In this document: in pieces, positions 11,610 to 23,937 of the stretch
Position numbering within the stretch: position 1 is the first letter of the stretch
Layout: each line of letters starts with the position of its first letter
From: Golubevia sp. BC0850
Lineage: Eukaryota > Basidiomycota > Exobasidiomycetes > Golubeviales > Golubeviaceae
DNA length: 64,000 nucleotides
NCBI GenBank assembly: GCA_012976225.1
Contig: JAAVVG010000022.1
Coordinates: forward strand, 62,001 to 126,000
Direction of reading: 5' to 3'
Notes under the pieces: model-generated
Databases searched by the model: none
What the model was told of the DNA's origin: nothing
Seen by the model: the letters and a program-made list of their open reading frames with translations, nothing else
Position numbers and translations under genes: made by a program

Positions 11610-14600
11610 ATGTCACCAAAGGCCACTCCTCTGGACCGGATAGAGACTGAAGGAACTGGAAATGCTTCAGATTCTGGTGAAAGTGTGGTAGAAGTCCCCA
11701 ATATGCCACCTCCTCAATCCAAAGCAACTCGTTCAACTGAACTCAATCAAGAAGGGGATTCATCTGCAGCATCTGCAACTCCAGCTACGACTAGATCCTC
11801 AGCTAGAAGAGCCTCAAGAAGGAATACTTCCTCCAATACTTTGGCCTCTTCTTTCTCTCCTTCCAACTCTACCCACAACGACAAGCAAGATCCTCCAGCC
11901 ACCTCCACCAGATCTAGATCCTCTTCAAACGCAAAGACCAGGAACAAGATGGGATTGCAACAAATTCTCAGTCCATCTCCACACGCTTCTGCAGCTAAAG
12001 AAGCTTCTTCTAGCTCCAATCAGGTTCAATCAGAGGATGTTGAGATGGTCGATGCTGGTGGCGATGAAGCTGAACAGCAGGAGGAAAGAGTCAACGACAT
12101 CAGTGAAGTAGAGAAAGGTCTAGGTGGACAAGATGATGAGGAGGAAGATCAAGTGGAATCAGAACCAAAGGATCCCCAATCAGCAGGTCAAGAGGAAGAA
12201 GCTCAACCCATGGAGGGCGTCGAACAGGAGGAAGAAGAAGAAGAACCCACCAACGATCAAGAAGAGGGATCAGATGGAGGAGACGGCGATGAAAAAGAGG
12301 GGAGTGCAGATGAGAATGAAGGAGACCAGCAAGGTGGCGAAGTCTCAGTGGTGCAGTCGGCAGCTGGAGGGGAGGAAGGGGATGATGAGGGAGAATCAGA
12401 GGAGGAAGACTCTGAGGAGGAAGAAGAAGAAGACTCAGAGGAAGACGAAGATGATGACGATGGAGAAAGATCTAGAAGTCTAGGAGAAGCAGATCAGCCT
12501 CTCAAGCCAGTCATGAACGGATCTCAAGGTGAAAGCCAAGTCGCCACTCCCCCTCCTAGACCCACCCACCCTGCAAACGGAGCTCAAGCATCACAATCTT
12601 ATCCACTACAAAATGGAGGACCTATGCCAATGGAAGGAGTCGTGATGACCGATCCAGCCAGTCAAAGCAACGCAGCTGCTCCTCTCCTCTTAGACAAAGG
12701 AAAGAATTTGGAAGGTGGAGTCACGGATGGAGGATCTGCTTCAGAGGCTACTGGAACAGAGGCAGTGGACGAGAATGGAAACCCTATCAAGAAGAAGAAG
12801 AAAAAAGGAACTCGTGTTCACAAAGATCCAACTCCTCCTCCCGAACCTCCAAGACCTCGTCCCACCGTTCGTCTATCCCTCAAACCTCATCACCCTTCAA
12901 TCCATCGCCCAGCTGCGAATCATCAAGATCCATCTGAAGAGTTCCCTTATCTTCTCTCAGTCCCAATTGAAGTCTTTGATCAACTGAAATCCGAAGGCAA
13001 CGACTGGGCGGACTGGTGGGACAATCAACAGAAGATTCAGGCCGACTCGGATGCAGGAATCATCCCTGGACTAGAAGTCGAAATCAATGGAACCGGAGTT
13101 AGTGGAGTGAATGGAATTAATGGAGGGAATGGATCTGCTGAAGCTGGACCCTCCAACGCCGCAGCTCCCGGAGGAGGTCCAGATACCTCTCTGCTCTCAG
13201 CGGAAGAGCGCGCTTTCTTAGCCAGACATCAAGAAGGGAACAATCCTCAAGGCCCTCCTCCGAAGAAGAGACGCAAGAGACGTAACGATCCAGATGGCCA
13301 GTACGACGTGAACGATCCATTCGTCGACGATTCAGAGCTGGCTCTAGATGAACCTACTCATGCAGGTCAGACCTTGACTAGAGGCTTCTACGTCTGCTCT
13401 GGAGATGTGGAAGTGGAGTTGGTCAAGAGGTCCAGGAAGAAGAGAGCCGACGCTGGACTACCGAGAGGAGGACTCGCAGGTGGAGATCCTCTGGAAGGAG
13501 AAGATTCGCCAACCTCAACTCCAATTCGCCAACCAAGAAAAGTGTTGACTGCAGAAGAGCAAGCTCATCTGGATGCTGAGAGGAGAAAGCATCTAGAAGA
13601 GGAAGCAGAAGCCAAGAAGACTATCGATCTTGGAGTGAGATCTAGGATGGATAGCTTCAAAGCTGCCAACAGCTTGATCGTAGACCACGTCAAGAAGTTT
13701 GGATTTACCTCAACTATGGCTTCAAGTATGATGGGAAGCGCAAGTCACTACCCTGGTAATGGAGATGGAAGTCCAACTCTAAGGACTGCTTCGAGATCTA
13801 GATCCCCTTCCAAGATGGACCAAAGAACTCCTAGTCGACAAGCTCCAAAGCCAAGGTCAAGTGAAGAAATTAAAATGAGTCCCATCAATATTGATGACGA
13901 TGGAGACGAACAGATGGCTCCTCCGCCTTCAACTAACGGACCTAAACCTCAACCAGAAGCCGGATCTTCCAACCTCGGATCGCTGCTCAACCCGTCACCC
14001 TCTCCTTCGATCCCTCAAACACAAGCAAGAACCGGTCCGATCCCAGTTCCAGTTCCACCAGGATACATTACTCCGACTTGGGTCCCAGCCGTCCTCAAAC
14101 ATCCAGTCGCTCCCATCCCTATGAGATTGGTGGCAGGTTTTGACGAATTGAAAGAAAAGAGAGATAAGGAAAGCTTCACTGCTAAAGGAAAGTTCCCTCC
14201 AGACTTGAAAGAGCCTCTTAAACAGACTGCCAAGCTAGCTTTAGAATTAGGAGTTTACGACGATGAGCATCTTTTCAATTATTTCCCTCTCATCTTTCCT
14301 TACAACAAACTGACGACAAAGGTGAGCTTCGGACTCTGAGCTTAGAAGCGCGTACATGCTATCCTTTCGTTCCTCACTGACCTCGATCATTCTTTCTTCC
14401 TTTTGTCAATCTCAGAAACTTACCAAGAGAGAATTCTTCGACATGCATCTTCAATACTACCATGAAGTCAAGGACGCAATTACAGACAATCTCAAGGTCT
14501 CAGTCAACAAAGCTATGGCTCATCAAAAAGCAGAGCATGCCAAGGCTGTAGCAGAATACGAGAAAGGTCAAGTAGGAAGAGACGCTTTGAAGGCTTTCAA

Positions 14601-15514
14601 ATTGAAAGAGAAGGAACAGAGAGAAGAAAGAAGAAAGGCTGAAATCCAAGATCAAGTCGCCAAGAAGATTGAGTTCCCTGCTGGTTACTGGGACAAGTAT
14701 CCTACTGGAAAGTGGAAGGATGAGGATTGCTTGGATGAGAAGGAAATGGCTCCGATCTTGAAGAAGGAGAAAGCTGATAGCAAAGATAGTGAGTGCTTAC
14801 TTCGAAGAATGTCGTCGAAGCGTTCTTCCTCTACTGATGATTCGATTATTCTTCTCTATCTCTTTAGCCCCTCCTACTTTGCGTTGGTCTTGGAACGAAG
14901 AGCAGCGTTACATGCTGGTCGCTTGTCTAGCTCTGGCAGATGCTGAAGTAGATCTCAAGAACGAAAAAGCGTGAGTCCCAATATCCCCATTCCAACAAAG
15001 GTTCGAGTGTCAACCCTTCTAATCCTTGTCTCGTCACCACTCTTCTTCGCTTCCTAAGGAATTGGGAGAACTCTAATGTGAAAGCCAGTCAGATCACTGT
15101 TCGCAAACAGGTCTACCAGCGCGTGAGTATTCGACGTCATTTCACTCCATCTCTCTATCCTTCCGTTTTGAAGGTCAAAGTCTGACTTTGATCTTCTTGC
15201 TTTCGATGTACCAGCTCGCTGAGTGCTGGCCAGCCGGGTGGGGTATGAACAGTACCGCCGTCTCAAAAGAGTGTGAGTCCTCGTTTTCCAGTTTCACTTC
15301 TTGATCCTCTCTTTCTTTTCCTGACCACTTCGACCCCGCTTCCCTTTTATGCCCTTCAATTCTTCTCCCTCTATTCCTTCGCGTAACAGTCTCGGCCATC
15401 AAACGTCGTGTTGACAAAGCTCTACCTCAAGAATTCAAAGACTCCGAGAAGGAGAGAGAAAGACTGGAGAAGGAAGCAGCTTCGACTGCAGCGGCAGCCA
15501 AACCAGCCGTTTGA
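11610..15514 (+). CDS. HPC2: HIR histone chaperone complex subunit, HPC2/ubinuclein family
   Basis: Six exons: 11610..14321, 14416..14788, 14868..14970, 15059..15122, 15215..15272, 15390..15514; all phases close, about 1144 aa. HPC2/ubinuclein binds H3.3/H4 in the HIR/HIRA complex for replication-independent nucleosome assembly. The diagnostic Hpc2-related domain is at about residues 563-605 (YDVNDPFVDDSELALDE, then GFYVCSGDVEVE). The ubinuclein middle-domain-like region starts near residue 858 (PPDLKEPLKQTAKLALELGVYD) and continues through exons 2-6 (RREFFDMHLQYYHEVK-like, LRWSWNEEQRYMLV, SAIKRRVDKALP). A long acidic tract occupies about 230-290 and a basic K-rich patch near 397. The start is the first ATG with a coherent frame; the frame is open further upstream but that stretch is pyrimidine-rich leader. 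It is longer than yeast Hpc2 (~600 aa) and nearer to metazoan ubinucleins. Confidence 0.88.
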
Positions 15515-15781
15515 GATTACTCTGTGGCTTCAAATGTCTTTTGACCAGAATCTCGAGGGAGTAGGGAGGGAGAAGAAGAAAGCGCGAAAAGAAAAGCGTC
15601 CTTGATAACTGATGACCAATTGCTGTTTGATGCCATCTTTCCATTGTATTTGTATCCATCACTTTCTCGATAAAGTGAAAAGCACGAGTTACAAAATAGC
15701 GACCGTGCGAGTGGGTTGAAACGAGACTGGAAATGATCACATTGCATTGAAACTGGTACAGACTAAAGAAAGGGAAAGCAT

Positions 15782-18562
15782 TCAAGGGGTGGGTCCAAAC
15801 AAAAAATTAAGATCGACGTCTAAAGCGGATTTCAACAGATCTTCAGCTGTCCAAGAAAACGCTTGAAAGTCGTTTGGAACGTTTGGGAAAAGAGGAGGAC
15901 CGTATTGATGGTTCTGCGATGTTGAAGCGTAGTTGGAGGTTGGATAAACGGGAGCGAGATTCGCTTGATACTGAACGTTGGGATCAAAAGGAGATGGCTG
16001 ATTGAAAGAAGGGAAACCAGGCTGTTGAGCAGGAGTAGAGAGATCACGAGAGCCTGGGGTTTCGGAGAAGTTGTTGGGTGGAGGATCAGAGGGACGATTT
16101 GGTCTGTCTGCTCTACGAGCTTTCTGTTCGATCTGAGAAAGAAGAACAAGAGAAATAGAGGTCAGAGACTGTTTAAAGATTCTTGAAATCCAAGACGGCA
16201 GCAAGTTTGAGTTCAGGTACTCACCATCTCTAAAGCTGCTGCTAAGTTGGTAGTCAGATTGAGAGTTAAGTCCAAAAGGCCACTGTGAGATGAGAAGGAT
16301 CGATACAACGTCAGACGTCACTCAAGTATGCTGCATTCAGACAAGAGGTTAACACAACTCACCTCGAGTCCAAGCCAGAATTCATCAGAGCATTGTTTGC
16401 CCCATTGACCAAACATAACGAAAGATCAACTCTACCAAACATCGGTCTACTTCCGAAGAGTTCAGCAGCATGTCTTTCCACGATAGCTTTAACGCATCCC
16501 AAAAGGCCTGAACATAAGAAGATCGTAGGAGAATGGAGGAATCCTCTTTTAGAACCCCAAACCGAGGCGATTGAGAGTAGGGTCTTGGTATGACTGAGAG
16601 ATAGCTCTGCAATCTCAGAAACGTTCTGTGCTGTTCTAGGAGGAAGGCCAATTAGAATGTTGAAGACTACTTTTGCCGAAATGGACTGGTTGGTTTGCGA
16701 TTGTACGAAGACATTCAGAATTCGAGTCGAGAATGAACTCATTGTGTCTGCACTTTCGAAGTCTATGAATTTGTTCATGGCTTCTATGTCTGGGTCATAG
16801 TTGTTGAAATCTTTCGAGAGTGAGTGATGATGTGAAGAGATGGAAAGAGTTGGTAAGAGATAAGATATGGATCCGATGCTTCTTGTCTCCTTGATCTTCT
16901 GATGATTTCCCTACGTCTTCTACCTTTCAAACTTCTGCTATCTACTCACCAACTTCACGCCATCTTCTAGCAGATAATGTTGCTAATTTTGCATCATGAT
17001 TCTCTACAATCTGTTTAGCATCTTCCAATCGATCCCCATTTGTCAAATCTAAACTGCCAAGTAATTCCCACACACCATACAAAAGAATGAAATACCTAAC
17101 TCTATAGGCAAGGGCAACATTCGCTGAATGAAAAGCTCCATTCTTCGAATAATGGTGTTTTGAAACTTCTTCAAAGTCACTAATCTGAAATTCTTGAGGA
17201 ATTGATTCAGCTCTAGCGTCGAAGTTATTTCCAGAACTAAGAACACAACGAGCATGAGCTACGAAGATTGAGAACCAAAGAGAAGTCTTAGAAAGGAATT
17301 CTTCCGCTGGCATTCCGTTTCCTGAGATTTTATCCAAGTGAAGAGAGTTTGCGATGTTTTTGGAGGCTAGAATTAAACCTCTTCCGGGAGGTTTCCTGGT
17401 AGTTGAATGTGAAGGTAGAGTACTTGGATAAGAAAGATCTAAAGGATCCATTTGTGCTAGAACTAGAAGAGCTTGGGCGATTTTAATGTCGGAATCTTCT
17501 TCTTGGGAAATCAAATGCTGAGCTGCTAGATTAGCGATTTGAGGATAGAGACTGGATTTACCAGAACTGCAAACATGCTGAACGACTAGGTCTAAGAGAT
17601 TTGATCCAGAGAAGGTTTCGTACTGAAGGAAAGGGTGCCAGAGCTGGATGACGTGAAGGTTGGAATTGAAAGTGTTCCAAGGAGGTACCAGTCCTGACGT
17701 TGATGCGCCTTCCTTAACTCTTTTGGATCGTTCCGGATAGTAAGGGTGTCTTTGAATGAGAACTGAGAATTGCGGGAGGGTTTGACCTGCTAACAGACGA
17801 AGAGCCACTCGAACGGAATCGGGATCACTGGAAGACGAGAAAGAGAGAGTCTGCAGTTAGACGCTGATTCAGGTAGGAAGGATCGTGACACTAGATTGAC
17901 TCACCTTGGATCATCCGGAGGAGTCTGGACAGGTTCCTTTTCGTCAGACCAGAAAGAGAGAAGGCTGGCTGCCTCTTCCGCCTGCGCTGAAGACGTAGAG
18001 GCTCCTCCAGGAGTGAGGTGGTCGACTTGACTTGTGTTACTGATTGGTGCTGTACTAGGCATAGGCATAGAATGATTAGAAGTGAAATGTTGAGGTTGAG
18101 GTTCTTGAGAAGTTCCCTTTGTTGTTGGACCTTTGTAACGATTTCCTCCTTGACTTTGTTTACGATCTCCATCATAGACGATACAAGTATGATGAAGAAC
18201 AGAACATCTATGACATTTGAGACTGTATTCCAGTGGTTCCATGGAGGATTCCACTGTGATATCTGGTAGCTCACATCTGGGAGAACGAATCGAATTGTAT
18301 TGAACGAACAGTTAGCGAATAGTGGAGATCGAGTGAAAAGTCGTTCTGCTACCATTGGAAATTTTGTTCACCTTGTTTTTGAAGTTCTACATTGTAGACA
18401 ACTACGCTTTGCATGAGTTCTCTTTGGTCGTTTTGGAGGAGCCGGAGTGGAAGTGGATGTTGAAGAAATGGGGAGAGGAGCAGATGTAGAAGCTACGGCT
18501 ACGTTCCAATTGGATTCTTGATTGGAACGTTTACCGTTCTGATTCTCGGATGATTCTTTCAT
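15782..18562 (-). CDS. Zn(2)-Cys(6) fungal-type transcription factor
   Basis: Six exons (minus): 18562..18372, 18276..17905, 17827..16950, 16810..16363, 16282..16225, 16132..15782; phases close, about 765 aa. The basic patch KRPKRTHAKR precedes a binuclear zinc cluster at about residues 55-95: C-x2-C-x6-C-x19-C-x2-C-x6-C. The loop between Cys3 and Cys4 (starting CELPD) is 19 residues, longer than in Gal4-type clusters. The central region (VALRLLAGQTL..., HPFLQYETFSG, SLWFSIFVAHARCVLSSG) has the helical look of the fungal factor regulatory domain. The C-terminus is Pro/Asn/Gln-rich and could be an activation region (PDDPF-type, ending WTAEDLLKSALDVDLNFLF with acidic/hydrophobic alternation). 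Target genes cannot be told from the sequence. Confidence 0.86.
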
Positions 18563-19237
18563 CCTATTATTGGAGAGTCCGATAGGATATGAAGAGAGAT
18601 CGCTTTGAGGAGGAAGAAGAAGAAGAGAATAGATTCTCTTTTTCAGAGAAGCCGCTCCTTTTCTGCAAGCTCACAGTCACGCAATTCCTTTTTTTGGATC
18701 TAAAAATTGAAGCTGAGCAGTTGTTTCAGCGCAGCAACAAACAAACCTCTTGTCACCGATCTTTTCAGCTTTAAACCGACGGAGCTGTTGAAGTTCCGTC
18801 GCAAGATCGAGGATACCTTGACAACGCGGATTTGTTATACTAAAGCTGTTTGGGAACATCTTTCTCGTTCATGAAGTACAAATCAAATAGCATTCAGACG
18901 CCTCAGTGAGCTTGAAAACTCCTCGACTCCTCTAGCTCACCCTCTCTCTCCCTCCCTCTCTCTCCCTCCCTCTCTCTCGAGCTGACAATTCGTCAACGCC
19001 TCGACGCTGTCTTTGTTGTAGACGGACGAGACCTCTTTTTCAAGCCGATAGACTATCGCTGCCTAGGTTCTGAACGTCTTTTCGTCACTTCTTCCTTGTC
19101 GCTTTCATCTGGTGATGGGTGGTTTGCAGTTGCGTATCTAATCAAGGAAAAGCAAAAGGTTTCAAGAAAGAGCAAAAAAAAATCAAACTCCAGTTTTAAA
19201 GATGACCAAGGAAAGATTTGGATCCGTTCGTCATTCT
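18563..19237. promoter_or_regulatory. Upstream region of the Zn2Cys6 gene, with CT-rich block
   Basis: This is about 670 bp between the SAM50 stop and the transcription factor start (both minus). It contains a CT-rich repeat block at 18941-18979. Open frames here show no family resemblance. Confidence 0.4.
18941..18979. repeat. Imperfect CT-rich tandem repeat
   Basis: Two to three copies of a 14-nt unit of the form CTCTCTCTCCCTCC. It lies in the intergenic region, so on the strand of the downstream gene it reads as a GA-rich promoter-distal tract. Confidence 0.8.
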
Positions 19238-21989
19238 TTAGAGGAAAGAAATCCCCAGACCGAGCTGCAATCCCTTCCTAGTTGAATCTCCAGCTCTAGC
19301 CGTCAAAGGAAGACCTGCATTGAGTTCTATCCTCAAAGCCCCCTGCCTATACAGAAGACCCACTCCTGCCGAGCTTGAAGGTTGAAGCAGAGAGGTAAAT
19401 GATGATGATTTCGCTGGCGAGAGGGTTGAGAGGAAGACAAGACGTCAGGTCGTTGGGCAACTATAGAAGAAAAATGTGTACGGATTCACTCACTCTGATC
19501 AAATTGAGTCAATTGCCCAGCATTAAGGAAAGAATGAATCTTCAAAGGCCAATGTTCCTTGTAAGGAATTGGAGAGAAAAGACTAGCCCCAATGGCCCAG
19601 AATGCGTCTCCTCCAAGAGAGTCACCTGTTCAGGAAAAAGAGTGAAAACAGCTTTAGAGGTTCGTAGCAAAAAGATCTGACAGAAGTCGGACTTGGCTTC
19701 TCATTCCAACAAAAGAGACTCACCATAATCTTTTGGACCAATCCCATTCATTCTAAACATCCTGACATCAGTGGGACCTCCCAATTGAAACCTATCCGAC
19801 CAAGGAATAGGTCTTGAATCCAAAGATTGAATAAACCCAACCCGAGTCGCTAGAGACCATGCCTGTCAATTCCCACCCCGACAGAGAGAAGTAATCGAGT
19901 CAGAGAAAGGATCCCCTTTCCAGCTGCCATGATGAAATTGTCACCTCATGAAACCAGCTCAACTCACAAAACCTTTTCCAAAACCTCTAGAAATCTGACT
20001 CTCAAACTCAGATTTTAAAAAACTAGTATCTCCACCGAGATTCGAGCTAGCAAGTTCGGATTTGATCCGAGTTAGATAACCTGAAGTCCCACAGATTGGA
20101 TCGTCTCGATTGTCAAAAGACCAGGAATGGGAGAGAGAAGTCTTTGTGGATGGTTTACCTAGTTTTCGGATGCTTTCAAGGGTAGAAAAGAGGATTGAAG
20201 AAGAGGTGTTAGTGTCAGAGAGGAGAAAAAGAAGAAGAAGAAGCTTTGGAGTTTGAAGGCAACGAAAAGTAGATGTAGAAAGGCTACAGAAGGACTAGAG
20301 AAAGTCACTCGTACTAACCTAATAGAAGCATCAGGCAAAAAGCGATTCAAATATCTATAAGCCGCTTCGTAGGAGATTTCATGTTGAGAATTCGAGATGA
20401 AATTTGACTGTAATCGCACCCGAGAAAAAAAGAGGTTGTCAGTCACCAGGACCCAAAGCCTTCTGGTTAAAGTCTAATTGGAAAAAATCCATCCAGAGGT
20501 GAGGCATGGGACCAGATCCAAAGTCACAAAGACCAAAACTCACAATCAAAGACAATTTCCCACCCTGGGTCCTCTCATAAGAACTGGCGAAACCAGTACA
20601 ATCTTTATCGGAGGTGAAGCCTGATAATGAGATGGAATGATCTGGTGAGGAGAAGAGAGGGGAGGAGAGGACTAGCTGTTTTAGGAGGAGATTTCGGGGA
20701 GGGGAAAGGATCGAGTTATGAGGGAGGAGATGAGAGAGAAAAAGGAGAGAAGAGAGAGGTAGAAGAAGTAAAAGTTAGAAGTTGAAGGTGTCAGAAGGAG
20801 AGGATCAGGAGAGAGAGAGAAGGAGGGAGAAGAGAGAGAGAGAGGGAGAGAGAGAGAGAGCGAAGCTTGAGATTGCGACTTTCGTTTTTGGAACAATGAA
20901 AGAATGAAGACTTGATTGCCGACAACTATAATCTGAGCTAGGAGCCAAGCTTCTCTACGGCAATTCAGAAGTCAAAGCGAATCCTCATTGAGGAGAGACA
21001 CAAATAAAAGAAAAAGGAAGGGCTTTTGACCTTTCGTTATCATTCATCCCAATCTCGCCACATAAGCCCATCTGTTCCCGTTTCCAGCATCTAGCATTCC
21101 CCTACCTAAGAAAAAAATCCCTTTCTCCAATGACTCACATGCAAAGCTCTCTTAGTCCTAGTACCGAAAGTACAACTCCCTTCCAAGCTTTCAGCACCAC
21201 CGAACAAGTTTCTAACCCTGCCATTAACACTAGCACTTCCCTCTCCATTCCCCACATCAGTACTACTTTTCAAAAACATCCTGCTTTTCTCCTTTACATC
21301 TATAACCACGTCCACATCTTCCTCAGTAGCTAGAGGATCATTTGAAGCTTCCAATTTAGCAGTGATATCAGAGAAGAGATCGAATTTGGTGAGATCGGTT
21401 CCTAGAGAAGTTGCTAGGTTTAAGAGTGATGAAATTGAAGATGGATAGCCTGAAGGAGTGGTGAAATTTAATCGATGGGTTGAATAGAAGAGAGAGAATG
21501 GTGAAGAGTTTAAAGTTGGATCGATGTAGGGAGAACAAAGAGAGGAGAGAAATGAAGGTCTAACTTTTTGAGAACCTTGTATTCGAATCGAGGAAAGTCG
21601 AAAGGGTAAGGACTGATAAGGGAAGGGAAGGGAAGTGATGGTAGATTAGTGATTGACTAGATAAGAGTAGAGTAGAGGTTACAACTCACCGTGGGTTCCC
21701 CTCCTGATTGCAATTCCATCGCAGCTCTCTCTAAGTTATGAATGAATCGAATCTCTTCTTCTTTAGGTGATGATTCTGACCCATTCTCATCTGAAGGAGG
21801 GTCTGAAAGCTCATGTGCTGGCTCTTCTTCTAGTTCTTCTATCTGATTCGAGTAAGAGTTGATAATCGATTGAGCTGTTGGGGCTAACTCTTCTTGAGGA
21901 TCTCCTTTTCCTTTCCCCTTTCTATCATTGCCAGATTCGAATCCAGTGGTGAATCCAGGGGTTGCCATAGGAGTCGAACGGGAGCTCAT
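19238..21989 (-). CDS. SAM50: Mitochondrial sorting and assembly machinery subunit SAM50/TOB55 (Omp85 family)
   Basis: Eight exons (minus): 21989..21690, 21612..21139, 20675..20544, 20407..20319, 20172..19968, 19862..19724, 19625..19494, 19413..19238; phases close, about 548 aa. SAM50 is the outer-membrane beta-barrel core of the SAM complex, which inserts beta-barrel proteins. The protein starts with an acidic ~90-residue segment. A single POTRA-like region follows (SSIRIQGSQKVRPSFLSSL to FDLFSDITAKLE), then barrel strands with conserved blocks GRVRNLFGGAESLEGS, FGTRTKRAL, FDNRDDPICGTSGY, PWSDRFQLGGPTDVRMF, and the C-terminal strand RKGLQLGLGISFL. Intron 2 (20676..21138, 463 nt) is far longer than the others and carries GA/CT low complexity. 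It is divergent from ADE1 with only 80 bp between start codons. Confidence 0.92.
20811..20862. repeat. GA-rich low-complexity tract within SAM50 intron 2
   Basis: Runs of GAGA with interspersed GGAG on the plus strand. In the transcribed (minus) sense it is a long CT tract upstream of the distal acceptor at 20676. Confidence 0.8.
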
Positions 21990-22069
21990 TTGCGATAGGA
22001 TAGCTGTTAGTTGTTCAGAGCAACAGGAAGAACTGACTCTGTCCCAACCACCTTCATATCATCCACACC
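21990..22069. promoter_or_regulatory. 80-bp bidirectional promoter/leader, SAM50-ADE1
   Basis: Only 80 bp separate the ATG of SAM50 (minus, 21989) from the ATG of ADE1 (plus, 22070). Both starts fit family expectations, so core promoters and 5' leaders must overlap each other or the neighbouring coding sequence. No TATA box is apparent. Confidence 0.6.
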
Positions 22070-23377
22070 ATGAGCTCTTCCTCAGTGATAACGTCTACTA
22101 ATTTACCATTACCGTTAATAGCTCGAGGTAAAGTAAGAGATGTTTACTCCTCAAATCTTTCAGATGAATCAATTCTCTTCATAGCCACCGATAGAATTTC
22201 AGCTTTCGATGTAATTCTATCTTCTGGAATTCCTTCAAAGGGGAAACTCTTAACCGATCTATCAAAGTTCTGGTTCGACTTATTAACACCTTCAATAATT
22301 CCATCTCATATCATCTCAACTGAATTTCAAGATTTTCCAGAAGAATTAAAGGAAAAGTTAAAAGATCATAAAGAACAAGTTGTAGGTCGTAGTATGTTGG
22401 TTAAGAAAGCAAAGGTTTTACCAATTGAAGCTATTGTAAGAGGTTATATCACCGGTAGTGGTTGGAAAGAATATCAACGAAAAGGTACTGTTCATGGAAT
22501 CGAAATCAGAGAAGGAATGAAGGAAAGTCAAGAATTCGAAGGAGGTCCAATTTTCACTCCTAGTACTAAGGCTGAACAGGGTCAACATGATGAGAATATT
22601 CATCCAGATCAAGGTGAGTCTTCAAAGAGAAGAAGAGGGGAATCGTTGGCGATGAGTGGTGAAGCTTTTAGAGAAAGGAAAGGGCAGGGTGACTTAGGGA
22701 GATCAGAAAGATTAGAGAATCGAGGTAGCCTGGCCTGGGTCACAGTCAATCTGTTTGGTCGATGAAGAGTTGCGAGATTCTATCTTGGGATCTATGGATC
22801 TTCTCAAGAGGGATCTAGAAAGCAGACCCCCTTGCACGAGAGGAGACACTCTCTTCATCAGAAACAATCCCTTCTCCTTCCCTCCCACCTACCCTCAACC
22901 TCCAACTTTCTCCACCCTGATCTCACTTTTCTTCCTCTTGCTCTTCTCCCAGTCGATTCCATCATCGGTCCAGCTCTCTCCTCAGCCATCTCTCAAGCCT
23001 CTCTCCAACTCTACAAAACCGCCTCAACCTACGCTCTCTCACGAGGTATCATTCTAGCCGACACGAAATTCGAATTCGGACTTTTAGAAGACAATACAAC
23101 CCATAAAGCTCCCAATGGTCACGAGTACACCGGAACTCTCATCTTGATAGACGAGGTCTTGACTCCTGATTCTTCTAGGTTTTGGGAGAAGGAGAAATTC
23201 CAGGTGGGAAGAGGGCAGGAAAGTTTCGATAAACAATTTGTTAGAGATTGGATGATTGAGAGAGGGTTGGATGAAAGAGCTAAGAATGAAAAGGGATTGC
23301 AAGTCGTGCTTCCTGAAGAGGTGATTCAGAAGACTGAGGAGAAATATAGGCAGGTTGCCAGGTTGTTGATGGGTTAA
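22070..23377 (+). CDS. ADE1: Phosphoribosylaminoimidazole-succinocarboxamide (SAICAR) synthase
   Basis: Two exons, 22070..22613 and 22953..23377; phase 1 intron of 339 nt; about 322 aa, close to the ~306 aa of yeast Ade1. It condenses CAIR with aspartate using ATP in de novo purine synthesis (cytosol). Visible family blocks are ARGKVRDVY (N-terminal nucleotide-binding hairpin), FIATDRISAFDV, EAIVRGYITGSGWKEY, IFTPSTKAEQGQHDENI, then after the splice ILADTKFEFGL and LIDEVLTPDSSRFW. The intron is spliced so that IHPDQ joins VDSIIGPAL, which aligns with homologs without gap, so the long intron holds no missing coding sequence. Codons in exon 1 are AT-richer than in most neighbours. Confidence 0.95.
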
Positions 23378-23937
23378 GGAAGATGTAGATCAGCCACTTT
23401 ATCGATGATCAGAATGATAGGGAAAGATTTTATTGAGTGTGAGACTTTGGAGTGATCATAGGATTTCAGTTGGGTTGTCCATTCTCGACACTGATCGAGA
23501 TCTTTGAGATCTCCTATCTCATGTTCCATCAGGACAAGATCAAAAAGATTAAACTGATAGTGCGCAAATGGTTTTGGAGAAACTAGATTGAATGTTTGTG
23601 AGAGGAGAAAAGAAATGTCTGATTATACAAAGAAAGGATGGAAGGAACAAATCAAAGAGAGTGCTGGGAAAAAGGAAAGGTCTATGAGTTATAGAACGGG
23701 GAGCTTGGAAAACAAAACGAAAAATGAACAAAAGGACAAGTGAGGAGAATTTGGAGATAGAATAGAGAAGATAGAAGGGACGATCAGGCTTGAGACGAAG
23801 AGAAAGAGAAATGGTCGTTATCGAGAGAAGCTGTTAGAGAATTTGTAAATTGGTTTGAGAAACAGAGAAACCAGATTTGAGAAATCAAAGAGAACGTCGT
23901 TTAAAGAAAAAAGTTGAAACTATCATTGAAGAATCAA
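23378..23937. other. Convergent 3' intergenic region
   Basis: Tail-to-tail spacer of 560 bp between ADE1 (plus) and the 2OG-oxygenase-like gene (minus), purine-rich on the plus strand. No gene or repeat recognised. Confidence 0.5.

Noticed and set aside
12124-12483. Lys/Arg-rich open frame overlapping HPC2
   Set aside because: It is the shifted-frame reading of the acidic Glu/Asp tract of HPC2.
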